A stretch of DNA of 64,000 bases from NCBI GenBank assembly GCA_024123915.1, contig CP099650.1, positions 4,216,001 through 4,280,000 on the forward strand, written 5' to 3'. Position 1 is the stretch's first letter; every line of letters begins with the position of its first letter. The position numbers were made by a program, and so were the translations under genes. The notes below the pieces were generated by a model, which was not told the origin of the DNA, did not search any database, and saw only the letters and a program-made list of their open reading frames with translations. Below are positions 59,518 through 64,000 of this stretch, one piece after another. Source of the DNA: Oxalobacteraceae bacterium OTU3CAMAD1 (lineage in GTDB: Bacteria; Pseudomonadota; Gammaproteobacteria; Burkholderiales; Burkholderiaceae_D).

Positions 59518-60597
59518 CTACGAAAGTGACGTGGGTTGCGAAGGGTCAGCAATCACCACGCGGTTGCGGCCGGCCTGCTTGCCTCGGTAGAGCGCCGCGT
59601 CGGCACGGGCCACGCAGTGCTCGAACGTTTCGCCCGGCTGGCGGGTGGCGCAGCCGATCGTCACGCTGACCGAGAGCGGCCGGTCGTCATCGGCGTTCCG
59701 CAATGCCTCGACCGACGCGCGGATGCGTTCGGCGATGTGGGCGCCTTGTTCAACGTCCCCGGCCACGCAGATCAGAAACTCCTCCCCGCCCCAGCGCGCC
59801 ACCCGTTCCTCCGGTCGCACACTGGCCTCGATCGCTTGCACCACCTGCACCAGTACGCCGTCGCCGGCCTCGTGGCCGAAGGCGTCGTTGATGCGCTTGA
59901 AGAGGTCTATGTCGGCCAGTAACAGCGTTGACATCCCGCCGGCGACCAGGGCGGTATCCACCGCATGAACCATTGCCCGGCGGTTCAGCGCGCCGGTCAG
60001 CGGATCGGTCGATGCGATGGCGCGCAATCGGTGTTCCGATGCGAGTACCGCCTTGTAATAAACGTTCGCGAGCAAGCCCAGCATCAGGAAGCCGGCGCTG
60101 ACGTTAAACCAGCGCAACAGCGTCAGCACATCATGCGACACCGTCACCGGGGGCGCGTGCGCGTGTGCGTAGGCATCGAGCGCCAGATAGATCGCGAGCA
60201 GCACAACGCCATGCAGCAGTTTGCGTCGCAGCTGCGCGCCGGGGCTCACGAAGATCATGGGCAGCATCACCATCAGATAATAGTGGAAGCCACTATCCCA
60301 TCCGATGAGTGCCACGGCCAACACAGCGTGCGAGATGATTTCGATCCAGATGAGCCCCATCGCCAGGCTGTTGCGGCGCGACTTCAGCGCCAGGCGGGCA
60401 GCGACATAGATCAGTATGCTGGCGCCGTTGACCCAGACCATCAGCGACACGTCGATCGCATAGAAGAGCAGCGCGAAAAGCGCGTGCGCGACGAGCGCGA
60501 TCTGGCAACCGATCGACATCACGTGCCAAAACGTGCGTCCGTTTTGGCGCTGCAGCAGGAGGCCGGCATCGCGCAGCTCCGCAGGGTTGAGATTCAT
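59518..60597 (-). CDS. Membrane diguanylate cyclase (GGDEF)
   Basis: The protein has 359 residues: an N-terminal region with about six membrane helices (about 25-190) and a C-terminal GGDEF domain (about 205-350) with DPLTGALNRRA, DIDLFKRINDAFGHEAGD and the active motif RWGGEEF. It makes c-di-GMP from GTP. The inhibitory I-site position, five residues before GGEEF, reads RPEE instead of RxxD, so product feedback is probably lost. The ATG at 60597 has GAGGA upstream. The same window has a c-di-GMP riboswitch. Confidence 0.9.
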   Translation of the reverse strand: MNLNPAELRDAGLLLQRQNGRTFWHVMSIGCQIALVAHALFALLFYAIDVSLMVWVNGASILIYVAARLALKSRRNSLAMGLIWIEIISHAVLAVALIGWDSGFHYYLMVMLPMIFVSPGAQLRRKLLHGVVLLAIYLALDAYAHAHAPPVTVSHDVLTLLRWFNVSAGFLMLGLLANVYYKAVLASEHRLRAIASTDPLTGALNRRAMVHAVDTALVAGGMSTLLLADIDLFKRINDAFGHEAGDGVLVQVVQAIEASVRPEERVARWGGEEFLICVAGDVEQGAHIAERIRASVEALRNADDDRPLSVSVTIGCATRQPGETFEHCVARADAALYRGKQAGRNRVVIADPSQPTSLS

Positions 60598-60736
60598 CCT
60601 GGATTCCTCAGTTGGCAGCAGGCGGCTTCGATAAAACTTCCTGTCGCGCTTAGCCCACTGCACTAGAATACCATGTTGCCCAGATGAAATGGCGACAGTT
60701 ATCTTCGTCACCTGTCGTTAGATTGCGAAGGAGTGT

Positions 60737-61180
60737 TCACGCCCGCTTTGAAAATCTTTGGCGATCCCTTGAAAATCCCTGCGCCTCATAAAACCGGTGC
60801 GCATCCGAGCGGTGGTCGCCGCTTGTCACCTCGATTTTTACGCAGCCAGATGCTGAAAACCATTCGCTGGCTGCGCGCATCAGCGTGGATCCAACGCCCA
60901 GGCGTCTATGCTGTTGGTCGATGACAAAGCTCGTTATCCGACCGAGAAACCCATCAGCGTGGAATAGAGGGAGTAAATGGAGACTGATACAACCAACAAT
61001 ACTGTCCTCGATTGCGGCGACCAGCACTAAATCTGTCGAGCTATCTTGAATTCCGCGAAGCCTATCCGAAATCTGGGATGGGGTGGCCTCGTAGCCGAGT
61101 TGCTGCATCAACGAGGCAATATTCTCACTGTCCCTAGAAAGCACCCTTCGGATAATTGGTAGTTCAGGACTCATGCTCAT
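60737..61180 (-). CDS. GNAT-family N-acetyltransferase
   Basis: This 147-residue protein has the GNAT fold: LVAAIEDSIVGCISLHLL, the acetyl-CoA loop DQQHRRLGVGSTLMRAA and the C-terminal HRFYEAQGF. The substrate is unknown. Two in-frame ATG codons (61180 and 61174) are possible starts. Confidence 0.88.
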   Translation of the reverse strand: MSMSPELPIIRRVLSRDSENIASLMQQLGYEATPSQISDRLRGIQDSSTDLVLVAAIEDSIVGCISLHLLPLFHADGFLGRITSFVIDQQHRRLGVGSTLMRAASEWFSASGCVKIEVTSGDHRSDAHRFYEAQGFSRDRQRFSKRA

Positions 61181-61270
61181 GCTTTTTTACCCCCTTCCTT
61201 GCGCAAAATTCAGGCTTGGTGATGGCGCGGCCCGCGAGCACCGTCATTCAGGCGTGAGCCGCCGGCGGAG

Positions 61271-61306
61271 CTTGGCCGATTACGCTTCGCTAATCAGCCC
61301 TACGTG
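61271..61306. repeat. Half copy of the cloverleaf-like palindrome
   Basis: TTGGCCGATTACGCTTCGC followed by TAATCAGCCCTACGTGG matches the right half of copies 1 and 3, with one change in the outer stem (CAGCCC for CCGCCC). The left half is missing. It lies between the GNAT gene and the DUF2799 lipoprotein gene. Confidence 0.75.
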
Positions 61307-61313
61307 GTTTAGA

Positions 61314-61407
61314 TTGACGCCAAAGCCACGGTTCAAGTTGACGCCGGAGTCACATTTAAATTGACGCCGAAGTCACGGTTCAAATGACGCCGGAGTCGCG
61401 GCGCAAA
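61314..61407. repeat. Four tandem repeats of 23-24 bp
   Basis: Units begin at 61314, 61338, 61361 and 61385 and follow TTGACGCCRAAGYCACGGTTCAA with a few changes. They directly follow the half palindrome. No coding frame runs through all units and there are no CRISPR-like spacers. Confidence 0.8.
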
Positions 61408-61437
61408 TTGCGGCCCGTGCATTCTCTTCGGCGGCTT

Positions 61438-62835
61438 TTAGTAAATCTCGCGGCGCAGGCGCTGCATTTGCATGTCGTGACGCTCGACCCAGCGGCGCGC
61501 TTCGTCCAGCTGCCATTCAAGGCGGCGGATGTAGTCGATCAGCTCGCGCCTTTCCTGTTCGCGGCGGCGGTCCTGCTTCTTGGACTCTTCGTTGACTTGG
61601 CGGTCCTTGGAATCCTGCGCGCCGCGCGTGTCACGCTCCAGGCGACCCAGGCGCCGGTTGGCGTCGTACAGGCGACTTTCCAGATCGTTGACGTCGTTGA
61701 GCGCCTGCGCGCGTTTCATCGCAGCCACCTCGAAATCCTGCCCGCTGACGTACGCGCGCTTTAGCTGGTTACGCAGTTCGCCGCGACATACCTCCACCGC
61801 CATGCCGGTGTTGGCGCGTCCGCGTTCGAAGGCGTTCTCCGGCACGCAGTATTTGGCGTTCTGCTCTTCCCATGCCTTGGTGTAGACGTCGCGCGTCGAC
61901 GGTATGACAAATACCCCGTCGCGCGAGGCGCTGGCCTTGCGCTCCTCCAGCATGAACGGTTTGCCGTAGCCGTCGTCCAGGCCCGCCTGGCGCCAGTGGT
62001 CGTCCAGGCGCTTTTCCCAGGCCTTGCGGTACTCGGACTCGAAAACCTTCAAACCCTTTTGACGCGCCTCCTTGCCGCGCGTGCCGAACTCCTTGCCGCT
62101 GACGGCGTCCTGCGCGCCGAGATTCCGCCAGTAGTTGACGATCTCCGCGTTCCACGCCGTGCGATACACTTCCTCCTGCACCTGCACCCCGGCGTCGCGC
62201 GCGGCCGCCGCGCGATCCCGGAAGCGGCTGTCCGGCGTGCCGTTGCGCGCATCGGTGAATCCGGCGTCCTGCCAGAACGTGCGGTTGCCGGCGTGCCAGC
62301 CGTTGGTATATGCCGCTTCGTCGAAGCGCAGTTGCGCGGTGGCGGCCCGCGCGCGGCTGTCCTCCTTCTTCGTCAACGGCAGGCCGTCGGTGCCTTCGCG
62401 CTTGCCGATGCCTTCCCAGTACTGCGAGTTTCCCTTCAACCAGCCCTCGTCGTAGCCCGCCTGGTTTAACGGCGTCTTGCGCTTGCGGACTTCCTCGCCG
62501 GCCGCGCGCACCGCGTACTGCGATTGCTGCAAACCCTTCGCGCCATCGATGGCGCCTACCGCCGCCCACATCTCGCGATTGCCCTGCTCCCAACCGGCCG
62601 TGTAGCGCGCGCCGGCATCTTCGCCGGCGGGCTTTTTGTCGTCGCCGTGATCGTCGCAGAAGTCCTTGCGGTCGGCGAAAGTGGGCGGCGCGCCGTCAAG
62701 ACCGTCCGTCCTGCCGATCTGGTTCCAGTCTCCCGTCTTGCAAGCTTCTATGCGCTGTTTCATCGATGCGCCGCAGCCTCCCAGCACCAAGGGCAAAACA
62801 AGCATCAGCAGCAGCAGGCGGGCGATAGAGATCAT
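61438..62835 (-). CDS. Lipoprotein built from DUF2799-like tandem repeats
   Basis: The protein has 465 residues. It has a lipoprotein signal (LVLGGCGAS), then a DUF2799-like start (DWNQIGRTDGLDG) and six repeats of the form Y..GW..GN...W...G..DG (YTAGWEQGNREMW, YDEGWLKGNSQYW, YTNGWHAGNRTFW, YRTAWNAEIVNYW, YRKAWEKRLDDHW, YTKAWEEQNAKYC). A long C-terminal coiled coil (about 370-465) is rich in Arg and Glu. Single DUF2799 lipoproteins are usually about 150-200 residues, so this one is expanded. The ATG at 62835 is favoured over a GTG three codons upstream. Confidence 0.8.
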   Translation of the reverse strand: MISIARLLLLMLVLPLVLGGCGASMKQRIEACKTGDWNQIGRTDGLDGAPPTFADRKDFCDDHGDDKKPAGEDAGARYTAGWEQGNREMWAAVGAIDGAKGLQQSQYAVRAAGEEVRKRKTPLNQAGYDEGWLKGNSQYWEGIGKREGTDGLPLTKKEDSRARAATAQLRFDEAAYTNGWHAGNRTFWQDAGFTDARNGTPDSRFRDRAAAARDAGVQVQEEVYRTAWNAEIVNYWRNLGAQDAVSGKEFGTRGKEARQKGLKVFESEYRKAWEKRLDDHWRQAGLDDGYGKPFMLEERKASASRDGVFVIPSTRDVYTKAWEEQNAKYCVPENAFERGRANTGMAVEVCRGELRNQLKRAYVSGQDFEVAAMKRAQALNDVNDLESRLYDANRRLGRLERDTRGAQDSKDRQVNEESKKQDRRREQERRELIDYIRRLEWQLDEARRWVERHDMQMQRLRREIY

Positions 62836-62927
62836 GAGGTCCACGAAAGAGTTTTTAGCCGCGAGATTATAGATCTAAAGATTAAATAGATGATAATCTT
62901 AGAGTATCCAAATAGAAAGATTAAATC

Positions 62928-64000
62928 TTGCGCGTACTTGCTATCGATGCCTTCCGTGGTATCACCATCCTGGTCATGATCTTTGTAAACACGCTGGCGG
63001 GCGTGAGCGGCATGCCGCCCTGGATGGGACACGTGGCCGCCGGCGTCGACGGCATGACCTTTCCCGATGTCGTCTTCCCCGCCTTCCTTTTCATCGTCGG
63101 CATGTCGATACCGTTCGCGATGGCGCAGCGCCAGGCGGCGGGCGATACCGGCTGGAAGCTGTGGCGCCACGTGCTGGCCCGCGCCGCCGGCATGCTGGTG
63201 TTCGGCGTCTTCATGGTCAACGCGGAAGCGGGCTACAACGAGGCGGCGATGGGCATGACCGTCCACGTCTGGTCGCTGCTGTTCTACCTTTGCGCGATAC
63301 TGGTGTGGGCGGTCTACCGCTTCGAAAACAAGCAGCTGGCCTTCGCGCTGCGCTTGGCCGGCGCGGCCGGACTGGTCGCGCTGGCGCTGGTTTTTCGCGG
63401 CGGACCGGATGGCAACGAGAGGTTGGCGCCGCAATGGTGGGGCATACTTGGGCTGATCGGCTGGGCGTACCTGTATGCGACCATCGCCTGGCGCCTGACC
63501 CGCGCGCGTCCGCTGCCGATCGCGCTGACGGTGCTCGCCTGCGTCGCGTGGTACTGCGTGTTCAACACGGCTGCCGTGCAGCCCTCGGCGCTGTGGACGC
63601 TGCTGGGTGCCCAATCCGGCAACGCGATCCACACCGCCATCGCGTTATGCGGCGTGCTGACGACCTTGATCTTCTTCCGCGATGGCCGCCCGCGCGCCCA
63701 CCCTTTCGGCAAGGCGCTGCTGTTGGCGGCGGTGCTGGCGGCGCTGGCGTTCGCGCTGCGGCCCTGGTTCACGATATCGAAGATCGCCGCGACGCCGAGT
63801 TGGGCGCTGTACAGCGCCGCGATCTGCGTGCTGCTGTTCGCGGCGATGTACTGGCTGGTGGACTTGAAACAGCAGCGCGGCTGGGTGGCGTTCTTCCGGC
63901 CGGCGGCCGCCAATCCCCTGCTCACCTATATCCTCCCCTTCATCATCTACGCGCTGATGGAGACGCTGAACCTGGCCTTCCCTTCCATGCTGGGCGCCGG
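62928..64000 (+). CDS. HGSNAT/DUF5009-like membrane acyltransferase, 3' end beyond the window
   Basis: The frame opens at a TTG (62928) just after an in-frame stop and runs to the window edge; about 357 residues are visible. It begins RVLAIDAFRGITILVMIF, the hallmark of the family of heparan-glucosaminide N-acetyltransferase-like proteins (NagX, YeiB relatives), followed by FPDVVFPAFLFIVGMSIPFA. About nine or ten membrane helices are visible. Bacterial relatives acetylate amino sugars or sit in glycan-use loci. The AT-rich 92-bp gap to the divergent lipoprotein gene holds both promoters. Confidence 0.85.
   Translation, partial: MRVLAIDAFRGITILVMIFVNTLAGVSGMPPWMGHVAAGVDGMTFPDVVFPAFLFIVGMSIPFAMAQRQAAGDTGWKLWRHVLARAAGMLVFGVFMVNAEAGYNEAAMGMTVHVWSLLFYLCAILVWAVYRFENKQLAFALRLAGAAGLVALALVFRGGPDGNERLAPQWWGILGLIGWAYLYATIAWRLTRARPLPIALTVLACVAWYCVFNTAAVQPSALWTLLGAQSGNAIHTAIALCGVLTTLIFFRDGRPRAHPFGKALLLAAVLAALAFALRPWFTISKIAATPSWALYSAAICVLLFAAMYWLVDLKQQRGWVAFFRPAAANPLLTYILPFIIYALMETLNLAFPSMLGA

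Noticed and set aside
61314..61407. Possible CRISPR array
   Set aside because: The units are directly adjacent with no unique spacers, and no cas genes are present.

Overview
This is a 64 kb piece of a high-GC proteobacterial chromosome. Gene content (FadE-type acyl-CoA dehydrogenase, PEP-CTERM protein, TonB-dependent receptors, rhizobial-type L-rhamnose genes, large secreted plant cell-wall enzymes) fits a plant- or soil-associated betaproteobacterium of the Massilia/Duganella type. That placement is inference; no database search was possible.

Layout. (1) 1-3.4 kb: the 3' part of a TPR gene cut by the window edge, then fadE behind a hairpin that covers its ribosome binding site. (2) 3.5-8.1 kb, minus strand: a xyloglucan/beta-glucan operon (GH74-CBM2, a PEP-CTERM protein, GH5). 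(3) 8.5-27.4 kb: a rhamnogalacturonan/pectin locus. It holds a DUF4861 protein, three CE12 esterase modules in two genes, GH43, two GH105, a PL22-like lyase, a DUF1080 protein, an alpha/beta hydrolase, GH28 and GH106. It runs without a break into the L-rhamnose genes rhaM, rhaI and rhaD. (4) 27.7-34.5 kb, plus strand: rhaR (DeoR type), the rhamnose ABC importer rhaSTPQ and an FGGY kinase (rhaK). The rhaD/rhaR intergenic region carries palindromes and is the likely control point. (5) 34.6-38.9 kb: a GH43 arabinofuranosidase-like enzyme and its TonB-dependent receptor. Together, polymers would be cut outside the cell, unsaturated galacturonyl-rhamnose units split by GH105, and free rhamnose imported by RhaSTPQ and taken through RhaM, RhaI, RhaK and RhaD.

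(6) 39-47 kb: a cNMP-domain/thioredoxin-reductase-like fusion lacking the redox CxxC, a type Vd patatin autotransporter, a pta-ackA-fabI operon, and a secreted subtilase preceded by a c-di-GMP-I riboswitch whose 3' end can occlude the ribosome binding site. (7) 47.7-53 kb: a small unknown protein, a Fur-type divergent iron locus (TonB siderophore receptor, PepSY protein and a 57-residue partner) and a PQQ aldose dehydrogenase. (8) 53.2-58.6 kb: a lower-GC run of small genes all on the minus strand, with a recurrent motif (consensus CGGCCANAAGCGGACNT) at the gene boundaries and attC-like dyads at both ends. I read this as an integron-cassette-like array without a visible integrase. (9) 58.7-64 kb: a secreted unknown, a nitroreductase remnant, a diguanylate cyclase, a GNAT protein, a lipoprotein made of DUF2799-like repeats, and a partial HGSNAT-like membrane acyltransferase.

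A cloverleaf-like intergenic repeat (outer stem CACGTAGGGCGGATTAG) sits between three convergent gene pairs and supplies the last codons and stop of two unrelated genes; a half copy lies near 61.3 kb.
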